Source: Blautia faecicola
GTDB taxonomy: Bacteria > Bacillota > Clostridia > Lachnospirales > Lachnospiraceae
Length of the DNA stretch: 64,000 bases
Direction of reading: 5' to 3'
Assembly (NCBI RefSeq): GCF_004123145.1
Contig: NZ_SDKC01000001.1
Coordinates: 3,071,501 to 3,135,500 of the forward strand
Shown here: positions 8,334 through 17,477 of the stretch, piece after piece
How the letters are laid out: each line of letters opens with the position of its first letter
Numbering within the stretch: the first letter of the stretch is position 1
Program-made: the position numbers and the translations under genes
Notes under the pieces: model-generated
What the model saw: the letters and a program-made list of their open reading frames with translations, nothing else
What the model was told of the DNA's origin: nothing
Database searches by the model: none

Positions 8334-8957
8334 ATGGAAACGAAAAAAGGAGAAAAAATGGATCGCCGGGTGCGAAAAACCCGTGCACAGCTTCGCGCCG
8401 GTCTTGCCAGACTGATGCAGCAGAAAAATATTAAAGAAATCACGGTAAAAGAACTGGTGGATGAGATTGATATCAACCGTTCCACTTTTTATCTGCATTA
8501 CACAGACATTTACCAGATGCTTCAGAGCATAGAGGGCGAACTGATGGAAGATATTCTGGAAGCCATCAAAGAGCATCCGCTGGATCCGGGAATGAAAGAA
8601 GAAGGTTATTCTTTTGCCATCCAGCTGTTTCGGATTCTGGCTGCCAACAAGGATATCTGTGCGGCACTGATGGGGCCGAACGGCGATATGGCTTTTGTGG
8701 AAAAGATTGAAAAACTGGTCGAGGACGCTGTTTTGCCGGAACTTTTTACGATGTTCCCACAGAATGTCAACGACATCAAATACGCCTACGCTTTCTGCAT
8801 CAACGGCTGCGTGGGAATGATCAAATGCTGGCTCACCGGTGATTCCGACGATACTCCGGAGCACATGGCATATCTGACTCACAATATTATTTCCGAAGCG
8901 CCTCGTAATTTTGCAACAAAAGTTTTAAATTCTGCGCAGGAAAGGACAACGGTCTGA
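8334..8957 (+). CDS. TetR/AcrR family transcriptional regulator
   Basis: 207 residues. After a basic N-terminus the helix-turn-helix runs through about residues 15-62, with ITVKELVDEIDINRSTFYLHY and the usual Y-HY recognition helix. The C-terminal part (about residues 85-190) resembles the TetR_C_7-type ligand domain of the YhgE-associated Firmicutes regulators. The start at 8334 has GGGGG 8 bases upstream; an ATG at 8295 has none and one at 8358 is downstream. Divergent from the YhgE-like gene, which it probably represses through the CTATTA palindromes. Confidence 0.87.
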   Translation: METKKGEKMDRRVRKTRAQLRAGLARLMQQKNIKEITVKELVDEIDINRSTFYLHYTDIYQMLQSIEGELMEDILEAIKEHPLDPGMKEEGYSFAIQLFRILAANKDICAALMGPNGDMAFVEKIEKLVEDAVLPELFTMFPQNVNDIKYAYAFCINGCVGMIKCWLTGDSDDTPEHMAYLTHNIISEAPRNFATKVLNSAQERTTV

Positions 8958-9019
8958 GAAATACGACGATCTGCAAAAATATTTTTGTCCGCTGACAGAA
9001 TATTCCACTGAAACAAATA

Positions 9020-9259
9020 CAGATATAAACAGAAAGTTCTAGAGCGTGTTTGAAAAAGGCTTTCTGCAAGATGTGCGTCACAGTTTGTGGGAGATTTTGC
9101 CTGAATGAGGGCGGCGTAGCGGGCTACGTCAACCGAATGAAGGTAAAATATGCCGCAAAGTGGGGCGTGCAGATTGCAGGAATGATTTTTCAAGCACGCT
9201 CTAGGGTCGAAATCTGCTTTTACACCAATTTCAACTCTGGAACTTTCTGTTCATATCTG
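9020..9259. repeat. Palindrome split by a MITE
   Basis: The arms 9020-9042 and 9237-9259 are inverted copies (CAGATATAAACAGAAAGTT against CAGATATGAACAGAAAGTT when reversed). If the MITE at 9039-9204 is removed the arms lie close together and extend into a roughly 33-bp imperfect stem. It follows the TetR gene and may once have been a terminator or an older mobile palindrome. Confidence 0.6.
9039..9204. mobile_element. 166-bp MITE copy 1 (divergent copy)
   Basis: Flanked by CTAG on both sides. Terminal inverted repeats AGCGTGTTTGAAAAA / TTTTTCAAGCACGCT differ slightly from copies 2 and 3. The interior is one long imperfect hairpin around GTAGCGGGCTAC and encodes no protein. Confidence 0.85.
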
Positions 9260-9360
9260 CTGAACTGTTACATATATTTATCGTTTTTATTTTCCTATTA
9301 TTTTTCTATGTTTTTATGTTTTTATTATCATACACAATTTTCCTGACTTTGTCTAATAGA

Positions 9361-9410
9361 AAAAAGCAATATCCAGCTATAGGCTATTTCTATAACTAAA
9401 TATTGCTTTT
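9361..9410. terminator. Bidirectional terminator
   Basis: AAAAAGCAATAT at the left pairs with AATATTGCTTTT at the right. It lies 15 bases beyond the stop codon of the minus-strand MATE gene. Confidence 0.7.
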
Positions 9411-9425
9411 ATCTTCTCACTCTTT

Positions 9426-10778
9426 TTATCGGTTGCCGTTACCTTCCAGTATCCCTGTCACCTTTTTGACGCAGTGCAGACAGGTCGGTGCTATGTAACA
9501 GCATGCTGCGATCCATGCTGCCTGATCAGCAAAGCAGATTGCCGTATACCCCAGGGCTCCGACAAATCCCAGACTGACAATCGTTCTTGCCAGCATCTCC
9601 GTCACCCCGGAAAGTACTGCTCTTCCTGAATATCCAAGTCCCTGTGTCACCATTCGGCTTACATTCAGGATACCGAGACTCCAGAAGAAATATCCAAGAC
9701 ACCGCAGATATTTTCCTGATGCATCCAAGACATCCGCTGCTGATTTTTTCACAAAGATCATCGACAGCGTGCGTCCTCCGAAGATCAGCACCAGCCCGAT
9801 CAGCAGACCATATATCGTTGCAATCGCAACTCCCTGCCGCAGTCCCTTCTTGATTCGTTCCGGCTGCCTTGCGCCCATATTCTGGCTGCAAAATACAGAT
9901 GCCGAAGTAGCAATTGCATCAAACGGGCACATCGCAAACTGTTTGATTCTCATGCCCGCGGTAAATCCGGAAACACACACACTTCCCAGTCCGTTATTTG
10001 CCGACTGCATTACCATACTGCCAATTGCAGTGATGGAAAACTGCAGTCCAGTAGGAAGCCCCATCGCCAGAAGTTCTTTTACCGCAGTTATATTTACCGT
10101 TCTGTTTTCTTTTGTCAGATGCAGTACATTCATCTTTCTTCCAATAAAAACAAGACACAGTATGCCACTGATCGCCTGTGCTGTAATTGTCGCAGCAGCA
10201 GCTCCCGCACATCCCCATTTCAGTACCACGATACAGAACAGATCAAGAAAGATATTCAATATCGCTGAAAATGCCAGAAAGAGAAAGGGTGTCCGGCTGT
10301 CTCCCAGCGAACGGAGAATACTGGATAAATAATTGTATAATAAGGTAAATGGAATTCCCAGAAAAATAATCAGCAGATAGTGATAGGCTCCGCGGAAGAT
10401 GTCCTCCGGAACTGACAGCAGATGCAGGATCTGTGGACAGCATACAGAACAAAGAATCGTCACTGTCACACCGATTCCCCCAGTCAGTACCGCACCGTTA
10501 AATACATAATTTCTCATCGTATCCATCTTTTCTGCCCCAAAGTACTTGGCAACCGGTACACCGAATCCGGTACAGCATCCCATACAGAATCCCAGAACCA
10601 GAAACTGTACACTGCTGCTTGCCCCCACACTTGCCAGTGCTTTCGCCCCAAGAATCTGTCCTACGATCGCCGCATCGATAATATTATACGTCTGTTGCAA
10701 TAAATTTCCGATTAAAAGGGGAAGTGCAAACTGAAGCATCAGTTTTAACGGGTTCCCCTTTGTCATAGATGTTGACAT
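9426..10778 (-). CDS. MATE family efflux transporter (first of two)
   Basis: 450 residues from the chosen start, typical for the family, with about 12 membrane helices in two similar halves. The N-terminus NPLKLMLQFALPLLIGNLLQQTYNI and the GDSRTPF segment around residue 155 are standard for bacterial MATE (NorM/DinF-related) Na+ or H+ antiporters that export cationic drugs. The start at 10778 is preferred because GGAAG in the upstream sequence gives a normal spacing; an ATG at 10796 is in frame but lacks a site. The substrate is unknown. It is closely similar in layout to the MATE gene at 40157, indicating paralogues. Confidence 0.88.
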   Translation of the reverse strand: MSTSMTKGNPLKLMLQFALPLLIGNLLQQTYNIIDAAIVGQILGAKALASVGASSSVQFLVLGFCMGCCTGFGVPVAKYFGAEKMDTMRNYVFNGAVLTGGIGVTVTILCSVCCPQILHLLSVPEDIFRGAYHYLLIIFLGIPFTLLYNYLSSILRSLGDSRTPFLFLAFSAILNIFLDLFCIVVLKWGCAGAAAATITAQAISGILCLVFIGRKMNVLHLTKENRTVNITAVKELLAMGLPTGLQFSITAIGSMVMQSANNGLGSVCVSGFTAGMRIKQFAMCPFDAIATSASVFCSQNMGARQPERIKKGLRQGVAIATIYGLLIGLVLIFGGRTLSMIFVKKSAADVLDASGKYLRCLGYFFWSLGILNVSRMVTQGLGYSGRAVLSGVTEMLARTIVSLGFVGALGYTAICFADQAAWIAACCYIAPTCLHCVKKVTGILEGNGNR

Positions 10779-10961
10779 TGTTTCGCTTCCTTTCATATGA
10801 ATCTGCTCTGTTATTATTTAGCGGATTCTGTTATTTTACATCACTGTTTTGCTATTCTACAGTTATCTCTATGTACCGCTTCCGCATCTTCCAGTTATAT
10901 TTCCCTCTTTGTTCCTGTAACTTTCTATGTGTTTTGATACTTTTCGATATTCTTCCTGTTT

Positions 10962-11663
10962 TTATTTCCTTGGATAACGTAAACTCTTCAAATATACTTT
11001 CTGCTCCGGTGTGATTCGAAAGCTCTCCACCGCTTTCTGAATCGTCTTCTGATGCACCCAGCGATCCAGTTTCCGTTCTTCCAGATATGGAATCACCGTA
11101 TCCCACTGCTTCGCAAGCGCTGTCGCAAAATACCAGGCAATCATCATGTTTACATAATATTCTTCCGACCGTACCCTTGCAACCAGATCGGCATATTCCG
11201 GTCTGTACGCGTCATCCAGATACAGTCGCATCAGTATCCCGATTCCATACCGGATCGTGTAGGTGTCTGTGGAAGTCACCCACTCCCGAATCACCGGAAG
11301 TAATTCCTCCAGGTGTTTTTCGAAGCATTTCGGTGCCGGCAGATCGCACGTTGCCCAGTTATTTATATATGGAAGAAACTCCTTCACTTTCCGCAGACAT
11401 TCCGGGTAATCTTTAATCTTTGTTACCAGCAGCATATGCAGATTGTTTTCTTCATAATAGCGATGTGGCAGTTCTTTTAAAAACGCCTCGGCTTCCTGAC
11501 TGTGATCTCTGGCAAATTCCCCGGCGAACTTCCGCAACACCGGCGTGCGGATTCCAATAATATCTTCTTTCGGAATTCCCGGAATCAGTCTGGCATGAAA
11601 TTCCCGATATCCAGGATCCTGCAATGCAAATAACTGTTTTTGCAGTTCTGTTTTCATTTTCAT
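10962..11663 (-). CDS. AlkD-like DNA alkylation repair protein
   Basis: 233 residues from the chosen start. The sequence shows the DNA-alkylation-repair HEAT-like helical repeat pattern: FHARLIPGIPKEDIIGIRTPVLRKFA near the start, YYEENNLHMLL, NNWATCDLPAPKCF and a late MMIAWYFATALAKQWD. AlkD enzymes remove positively charged alkylated bases without flipping them. ATG 11663 has GAGAGG immediately upstream, and ATG 11657 is an equally likely start; a longer frame to 11741 has a low-complexity charged extension not seen in the family. It lies alone between the MATE and YitT genes. Confidence 0.82.
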   Translation of the reverse strand: MKMKTELQKQLFALQDPGYREFHARLIPGIPKEDIIGIRTPVLRKFAGEFARDHSQEAEAFLKELPHRYYEENNLHMLLVTKIKDYPECLRKVKEFLPYINNWATCDLPAPKCFEKHLEELLPVIREWVTSTDTYTIRYGIGILMRLYLDDAYRPEYADLVARVRSEEYYVNMMIAWYFATALAKQWDTVIPYLEERKLDRWVHQKTIQKAVESFRITPEQKVYLKSLRYPRK

Positions 11664-11930
11664 ATTTCCTCTCTTCTTCGTATTTTCTGCCGGTTCTTCC
11701 TTCATTCCGCTTTGTTTATTCCCAGGCATACATGATGACACTCCACGGTTTGCATGAAACGCTCTAGTTTCCTCACCAATTTCTGCAAAACCTTTTTTTA
11801 CAATTTCTTTCCCTTTTCTCTTTACGTTGTCCGTTGCTTCCTTTCCGGCTTATTTTTTATAGATTTTCGTATAGTTCCATATTAGACCATCCGTTTTCCT
11901 TTGTAAACTTTTGATGATTCTTTTCTTTCA

Positions 11931-12788
11931 TCACCGTTTCGGTTGATACCTCATATCCGACACCGTATATACCGTAATAAATGCCTTCGGATCTTCACGG
12001 TTCATGTAGTTCATCAGTTTCTGGTACTCGCCTTTATCTACAATCGTAATAATCTCGTTTCTTTTTTCCATATTATAGGCTCCGATCGACTCATAGATCG
12101 TCGCACCACTGTGCAGATCATGAATGATAAACTGGCGCAGTTCCTCTTCTTTCTTCGTGATGATGCAAACTCTCCGTTTGACGTTATGATTAAAAATAAA
12201 GTGATCCAGCACCAATCCGTTAAAATATGTTCCAAGTACGCTCAGTACCACCGTCTTTTTATCGTACACAAGCGCCGCAGACAGTGCCACACACATCCCG
12301 GACAACGACATCGCTTTTCCCAGATCCATGTGCAGATATTTGTTCATAATCTTGGCCACAATATCCAACCCGCCCGAAGATGCATTGCGATTAAATAATA
12401 TACTCAGTCCCACACTGACTACCAGAATATAACACAGCACATCCAACTCCTGGCTGTTCGTCATCGAGCCAAAATCCGGAAAAATCCCCTCAAACACACC
12501 CAGAAACAGTGGAAGCATCACACTGGTATATACTGTTTTCACCCCAAACTCTCTCCCACAGGTGAAAAATCCGATAATCAGCAAGACCACATTCAAAATC
12601 ATTGTAATCGCCGACAATGGTAAGGGAATAAAATTCGAAAGCACAATACCAAGACCTGATATGCTGCTTACGGAAGCATGGCTCGGTACAAGAAAGAAAT
12701 AAACCGCCGCGGCAATAATGGCTACCGCAACCGTTAATATACTTGTCTCTTTGATGATACTTTTATAATCTGTTTTTAGATTCGTCAT
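11931..12788 (-). CDS. YitT family membrane protein (DUF2179 C-terminus)
   Basis: 285 residues. Five or six N-terminal membrane helices, including GLGIVLSNFIPLPLSAITMI and SSGGLDIVAKI, then a soluble DUF2179 domain (about residues 220-280) containing IHDLHSGATIYESIGAYNM and ITIVDKGEYQKL. This matches the YitT/YvjA/YpjC family of Firmicutes, whose function is unknown. Its 5' end is followed, on the other side of 100 bp, by the terminator copy that bounds the ABC transporter block. Confidence 0.87.
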   Translation of the reverse strand: MTNLKTDYKSIIKETSILTVAVAIIAAAVYFFLVPSHASVSSISGLGIVLSNFIPLPLSAITMILNVVLLIIGFFTCGREFGVKTVYTSVMLPLFLGVFEGIFPDFGSMTNSQELDVLCYILVVSVGLSILFNRNASSGGLDIVAKIMNKYLHMDLGKAMSLSGMCVALSAALVYDKKTVVLSVLGTYFNGLVLDHFIFNHNVKRRVCIITKKEEELRQFIIHDLHSGATIYESIGAYNMEKRNEIITIVDKGEYQKLMNYMNREDPKAFITVYTVSDMRYQPKR

Positions 12789-12874
12789 TTTTAAGTTCTC
12801 CTGCTTATTTTTTCCAGTCTATTATAGTACAGATCTTCACGATAAGAAACAGAAAATTCCAGAACTTTTCCCCA

Positions 12875-12938
12875 TACAGAAAAACCCCGGAAACCTTACG
12901 ATTCCGGGGTATCTTACGTTTGGACACAATGTTATCTT
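12875..12938. repeat. 64-bp direct repeat, left copy
   Basis: 62 of 64 bases match 21452-21515, which lies just past tuf. The two differences are in the loop of the terminator hairpin. It ends one base before the stop codon of the ABC permease. Confidence 0.9.
12884..12910 (-). terminator. Terminator of the ABC permease gene
   Basis: ACCCCGGAA (12884-12892) pairs perfectly with TTCCGGGGT (12902-12910), followed on the minus strand by TTTTCTG. It is the same hairpin as the tuf terminator. Confidence 0.85.
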
Positions 12939-12939
12939 G

Positions 12940-15384
12940 CTATCCCTGATACCTTATTCTTTCTACCAGCGTTTCCTTTTTCAGATTACTGCTTAAAACG
13001 CAGGAAAGTACAATCTGCAACAGACCGACCAAAAAAATCATAATAAAAATTGGTACGATTGGAACATGATAGATATTCATTCCAAATATTCCATTATGTT
13101 TTGCATAGGAAAAAAGTGCATAGCCGAGCGGCAGACCAATGATCAAAGCTACGCATATGGTACCAACCGTAAACATCAGTCCCTGTAACTGCAGGCATAA
13201 ATTTAATTGTTTATTTGTCATACCCACAGCCTGTAATATACCATATTCCGGCTTTTTTGTCGTAATATTCATGATCATGGTATTCGCCATATTCATAAAC
13301 CCGATGAGTCCTACGATAGCCATAAACAGATAACAGCCAAGCTTCATCATGCTGCTTGCAAATTCGGCAGATTGTAACTGCGCATGATAAGTATCCATTT
13401 TTATATGCGAAGTATTAGAAATCAAAGTATTCAGACTTTGTTCTACAGATACCACATCTTTTTTATCACAGTCCACCCACAGATAGCCATAGGCTGTTCC
13501 TCTCGGATTCATGGAACGGTATACACCTTCCGGAATGACAAGATAAGTGTCCGCACTTACAAAAGATCCTGCAATCTTTCCCTGATAGGTATAGGTTCCA
13601 CTTCCATTCTCAAAGTCAAATGCAATGGATTCACCCGGAGCATATCCATCTTGTTCCATCCACGTTGACCAGCCAAAGAAAATATCACCATTCTTTACCG
13701 CCTGATCATAGTCCATAGAGCCAATATCCCCTTCTTGGCGCATAAAATCAAAATCCTTTTTACTCACAATAGTAGCCGGAAATCTTGTTCCGTTCAAATT
13801 TACAGAGACAATCTCTCTCGTCATGACATCTGTTACTCCCGGAATGCTTTTGATTTCTTCAATCAGCGAATCATTCAATGGATCATCCGTCAAAATCGTA
13901 TCCAGATTATTCTCCGGATATCTTTCATCATACTCAGCAGAATAGTCAAGCTGCAGTTCAAATTGTCCATGATTAACGGAAAGGCGTGCTTCATGCTCCG
14001 TGTCAATATTTCCCACATAATTAGAGATAATCACAAACAATACGCAAGAAAAACCCATTGTGAGGATAGTACCAATGGTTCTTTTGGGATTACCCGTTAC
14101 ATTTGCCATTGCCATAGAAAACACGGTGACATTTTTTCTGCCATTTCGTTTTCCTTTTTTTTGTGTTTCTACATTTTCTAAATACCGTGTTGCTTCGATA
14201 GGTGAAATCCGTGAAACAATTTTCATTGGTTTACGCAGTGCCAAAGCAACGGTAAGAAATGATACGAAAATACAGAGAAGCATAACAGGCAGGGAAAACA
14301 GAGGCACCTGCTGATTTTGAACTCCCATAGAGCCAGTTCCGGTTGATACAAGGTTCCCCTGTTCTACCAGCCAGTTAAAACCGCATTTTGCAATCAGAAA
14401 GCCAAAAAGCAATCCAACTGGTATTGAAAAAAATGTCAAAAAAATGCCCTCTCTGAAGATCAGTTGTTTCATCTGCTTTTTTGTCGCTCCCAGAGCCTTG
14501 ATTTTTCCATACTCCTGTATCTTGTTGGCAATACCGACCTGAAAAATATTATAAATGACCACAACAGAGAAAAGTACAATTGCAAGAATCAAAACTCCGC
14601 ATACCGCAATCGTTTCATAACTCGGCTGCAAGACCCATTGCAAATAGAGATCATTGACTATAACGTTTTTTTCTTCGATCCCACAAGCTGCTGCAATCTG
14701 CTTTATAACCGAATCAATATTATTCATAGATACATTTGCAGAATCATTTAAAGTAAAATAAATATTATACTGTCTGTCATTCTCTGCGACGTGCTCATCA
14801 TAAAACTCCTGTGACCCGAAAGCAACATAAGATGCCTCGATGGTATACTCATCCCGATCATATAGGATTCCGCTGACAACAAATTCTTCCGGCTTATATT
14901 CTGACTGCATCCCTGCGCGGTAATCCAGTGTAACCGTATCTCCGACCTTTACATCATCATATCCCATTTCACTAAAAAATGCTCTTCCTGCGGCAATTTC
15001 CTGCATTTTTTCCGGATACTTTCCTTCCTTCAACTCATATTCTTTATTATAAGGAAGCATTTTTCTTGCAGTCTCATCCATGCAGACAAACCCGCCTTTT
15101 TCATTGCCTTTTATGATACCTTCGGTGCACATAGTGCCTGTAGCATCTATTTCCGCACGGCGGTTTACTTCTTTTAACTGCGATCCGTCTGCGGAAACAA
15201 ACAGACCATAATTGCTTCCATATGATCCTGCCGCCTGACTTTTCTGTAAATGAATTACCCCATTTCCCACAGTACTGATGATAACAAGCAGCATCGTGGT
15301 CAGACAGATTGCCATCATGATCAGTATACTTCTTGTCCTGTTCCTTTTGTCATTGCTATATGCAATCCTGCTTATTGTCTTCAT
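12940..15384 (-). CDS. ABC transporter permease, MacB/FtsX type
   Basis: 814 residues. Layout: an N-terminal membrane helix (about 18-42) and an external MacB_PCD-like domain (about 45-245), three FtsX helices (about 255-395), then a second helix, external domain (about 440-680) and three more FtsX helices (about 690-805). FtsX hallmarks are visible in KIQEYGKIKALGATKKQMKQ and KPEYGILQAVGMTNKQLNL. Such permeases use ATP to move lipids, peptides or antibiotics across the outer membrane leaflet, or to regulate, rather than to import. It overlaps the ATPase gene by 4 bases (ATGA). The adjoining two-component genes suggest it is an antimicrobial-peptide-responsive exporter. Confidence 0.9.
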   Translation of the reverse strand: MKTISRIAYSNDKRNRTRSILIMMAICLTTMLLVIISTVGNGVIHLQKSQAAGSYGSNYGLFVSADGSQLKEVNRRAEIDATGTMCTEGIIKGNEKGGFVCMDETARKMLPYNKEYELKEGKYPEKMQEIAAGRAFFSEMGYDDVKVGDTVTLDYRAGMQSEYKPEEFVVSGILYDRDEYTIEASYVAFGSQEFYDEHVAENDRQYNIYFTLNDSANVSMNNIDSVIKQIAAACGIEEKNVIVNDLYLQWVLQPSYETIAVCGVLILAIVLFSVVVIYNIFQVGIANKIQEYGKIKALGATKKQMKQLIFREGIFLTFFSIPVGLLFGFLIAKCGFNWLVEQGNLVSTGTGSMGVQNQQVPLFSLPVMLLCIFVSFLTVALALRKPMKIVSRISPIEATRYLENVETQKKGKRNGRKNVTVFSMAMANVTGNPKRTIGTILTMGFSCVLFVIISNYVGNIDTEHEARLSVNHGQFELQLDYSAEYDERYPENNLDTILTDDPLNDSLIEEIKSIPGVTDVMTREIVSVNLNGTRFPATIVSKKDFDFMRQEGDIGSMDYDQAVKNGDIFFGWSTWMEQDGYAPGESIAFDFENGSGTYTYQGKIAGSFVSADTYLVIPEGVYRSMNPRGTAYGYLWVDCDKKDVVSVEQSLNTLISNTSHIKMDTYHAQLQSAEFASSMMKLGCYLFMAIVGLIGFMNMANTMIMNITTKKPEYGILQAVGMTNKQLNLCLQLQGLMFTVGTICVALIIGLPLGYALFSYAKHNGIFGMNIYHVPIVPIFIMIFLVGLLQIVLSCVLSSNLKKETLVERIRYQG

Positions 15385-16055
15385 CTGAAATCCACCACCT
15401 GTCCGTCCTCAATCACCAGAATACGGTCAGCGACCTGTGCAATTTCGTCATCATGGGTAATCATTACAATTGTCTGTCCATATTTTTTTGCTGTCATCTT
15501 AAGCAGGGCGATTACCTCATCACTGGTCTTAGAATCAAGATTTCCTGTCGGCTCATCTGCAAATATAATTTCCGGACGATTCACCAGTGCTCTTGCAATT
15601 GCTACTCTCTGCTGCTGTCCTCCGGATAACTGATTTGGCAGATTATAAATCCGGTTTTCAATCCCCAGAGTTGCAATAATATCATTTACATACGCTTCAT
15701 CCACTTTTCTTCCATCCAGCCCCAGTGGCAGTACAATATTTTCCCAGACATTAACAGATGAAACCAGATTAAATGCCTGAAAAACAAATCCGATTTTTCT
15801 TCTGCGGAAAACAGCAAGGGCATCTTCCTTCATCCTGTATAAATCTTTCCCTGCTAAAGTAACACTGCCTTTTGTCGGGGTGTCTAGCCCTCCAAGCATA
15901 TGAAGTAATGTACTTTTACCGGAACCTGACTTTCCAACAATTGCGACAAATTCTCCCTGCTCAATCTGAATGTCCACCTGATTGACCGCTTTGACCTGAT
16001 TCTCACCTGCGCCATAAAACTTACAAAGCTGCTTGGTTTCTAATATCACACTCAT
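15381..16055 (-). CDS. ABC transporter ATP-binding protein, MacB/LolD type
   Basis: 224 residues, standard for this class. Walker A is GKSGSGKST at residues 41-49, the signature is LSGGQQQRVAIARAL, Walker B is IIFADEPTG, and the H-loop is MITHDDEIA. It partners the following FtsX-type permease, whose start overlaps its stop. The start at 16055 is supported by AAGGAGG 8 bases upstream; the longer frame adds a basic tail without support. It is separated from the histidine kinase gene by a strong terminator, so it probably has its own promoter controlled by the response regulator. Confidence 0.92.
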   Translation of the reverse strand: MSVILETKQLCKFYGAGENQVKAVNQVDIQIEQGEFVAIVGKSGSGKSTLLHMLGGLDTPTKGSVTLAGKDLYRMKEDALAVFRRRKIGFVFQAFNLVSSVNVWENIVLPLGLDGRKVDEAYVNDIIATLGIENRIYNLPNQLSGGQQQRVAIARALVNRPEIIFADEPTGNLDSKTSDEVIALLKMTAKKYGQTIVMITHDDEIAQVADRILVIEDGQVVDFR

Positions 16056-16187
16056 GTGTTGCCTCCTTTTCAATTCTGTAAAGCGTACCTTTTCAGCACG
16101 CTTTCTTTGCCTGTTTATATATTTGGTCATTTTTCAACCTACATCCAAATTGTATCAGGACAATCTTTCATTTCACTTTCAAAAAAC

Positions 16188-16223
16188 GAGCAGAAATCTT
16201 ACAGAATTGTAAGATTTCTGCTC
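16188..16223 (-). terminator. Terminator after the histidine kinase gene
   Basis: A perfect 15-bp stem (16188-16202 with 16209-16223) with a 6-base loop, followed on the minus strand by GTTTTTTG. It separates the two-component genes from the ABC genes. Confidence 0.92.
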
Positions 16224-16232
16224 ACTTAAAAT

Positions 16233-17477
16233 TTAACCAACATATGGTAATTGAATCACAAACGTGCTTCCTTTTTTCTTTTTGCCGGAGGTTACCGTAA
16301 TCGTACCTTCGTGTTTTTCGATAATTTCTCTCGATAGAAAAAGTCCGATTCCTGTACCACTCTTTTCCATGACCTCCTTGGAACTTCCTCTGTAAAATCG
16401 TTGAAAAATTTTGTGATACTCATTCTGCGGAATACCAATTCCCTGATCCTCAATTTCCATTCTTACAAGATCGTTTCTTTTTTGTAACCGGATAAATATT
16501 TTTGAACCACACGGACTGTACTTGACCGCATTATCCAGAACGTTGATCACAGCTTCACCAAGCCACCTTTTATCCTGCATAACCGTGCATGTTTCAAGCT
16601 CTTTTTCATAGTCAAAAACGAATTCAATTTCTTTCTCATCCGCTTTAGGATAAGTGCGGTTCACAGCAGATATGACAGTATCCATAAGCGGAAGTTTTTT
16701 CTTATTAATCTGAATCAGTCCGGTTTCCATCTTGGATATTTCAAGAAGCGACTGCAATAATGTCTCCAGTCCATCCAGAGCACTCCGACAACGGATACGA
16801 AACTCCTCCTGTTCTGTGGCACTTAAGTCATTCTGCATCAGCACACTAAAACATGTATCCAAAGCTGCAACCGGTGTCTTTAACTGGTGAGAAATATCAG
16901 AAACCATTTCTTTCGTGTTCTCCTTTTCTGCTCTTGCTTCTTCCTTTATCAACTGAATATGATGTCCGATTGCTTCAAGCTGGTCATTCAATTTTTCCAG
17001 TTCTGCATGATTTTCCGTTTTCAGTAAATCATCAAATTTATTTTCACGGAATCTGATCAGAATTTCTTCCAACTGGTCTAAAATTTTCTGATGACACGCA
17101 TCTTCTTTTTTCTTCCAATAAAGTAAAAAAGTCAAAAGAAGCACGCATATCACAGTGCTTACAGCACCGGTCACCATAACCTGATGCCGGAATTGCGAAT
17201 AAAATGCATTCCCTTTATTCCCCCAGTATCCATATTGCTCCAATAATCGCCTTCCCTGTTCGTTAGTTTCAATATCCTTATCCTTAAGCAATTCCGAAAC
17301 AGCATCCAGCCCGGAAAATTCTTCCTTTGCAGCAATCTCTGTCATAAGATTCATTTTATATTTATAATCTTCATAAAACACATACGTGGTAAAGCAATTT
17401 AATATTGCAAACAATACTATGACAGGCAATACCAAGGAGAGCACTACTGTGATCTTCTTGCGATATCTCTTTTTCAC
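16233..17477 (-). CDS. Sensor histidine kinase
   Basis: 414 residues from a GTG start. Two membrane helices (about 8-33 and 101-121) enclose an external loop of about 65 residues, then a coiled linker, HisKA with the phospho-accepting His in SDISHQLKTP (about residue 197), and HATPase_c with N-box LDNAVKYSP, G1 DQGIGIP and G2 GTGIGLFLSREI. GTG at 17477 is chosen because GGAGG precedes it by 7 bases and its GTGA overlaps the regulator's TGA stop; the frame also opens at an ATG at 17498, which is less well placed. The stimulus is unknown; the ABC transporter downstream suggests cell-envelope stress. Confidence 0.9.
   Translation of the reverse strand: MKKRYRKKITVVLSLVLPVIVLFAILNCFTTYVFYEDYKYKMNLMTEIAAKEEFSGLDAVSELLKDKDIETNEQGRRLLEQYGYWGNKGNAFYSQFRHQVMVTGAVSTVICVLLLTFLLYWKKKEDACHQKILDQLEEILIRFRENKFDDLLKTENHAELEKLNDQLEAIGHHIQLIKEEARAEKENTKEMVSDISHQLKTPVAALDTCFSVLMQNDLSATEQEEFRIRCRSALDGLETLLQSLLEISKMETGLIQINKKKLPLMDTVISAVNRTYPKADEKEIEFVFDYEKELETCTVMQDKRWLGEAVINVLDNAVKYSPCGSKIFIRLQKRNDLVRMEIEDQGIGIPQNEYHKIFQRFYRGSSKEVMEKSGTGIGLFLSREIIEKHEGTITVTSGKKKKGSTFVIQLPYVG

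Noticed and set aside
11759-11767. ACGCTCTAG resembling the end of the 166-bp MITE
   Set aside because: Only 9 bases; no second end within reach.
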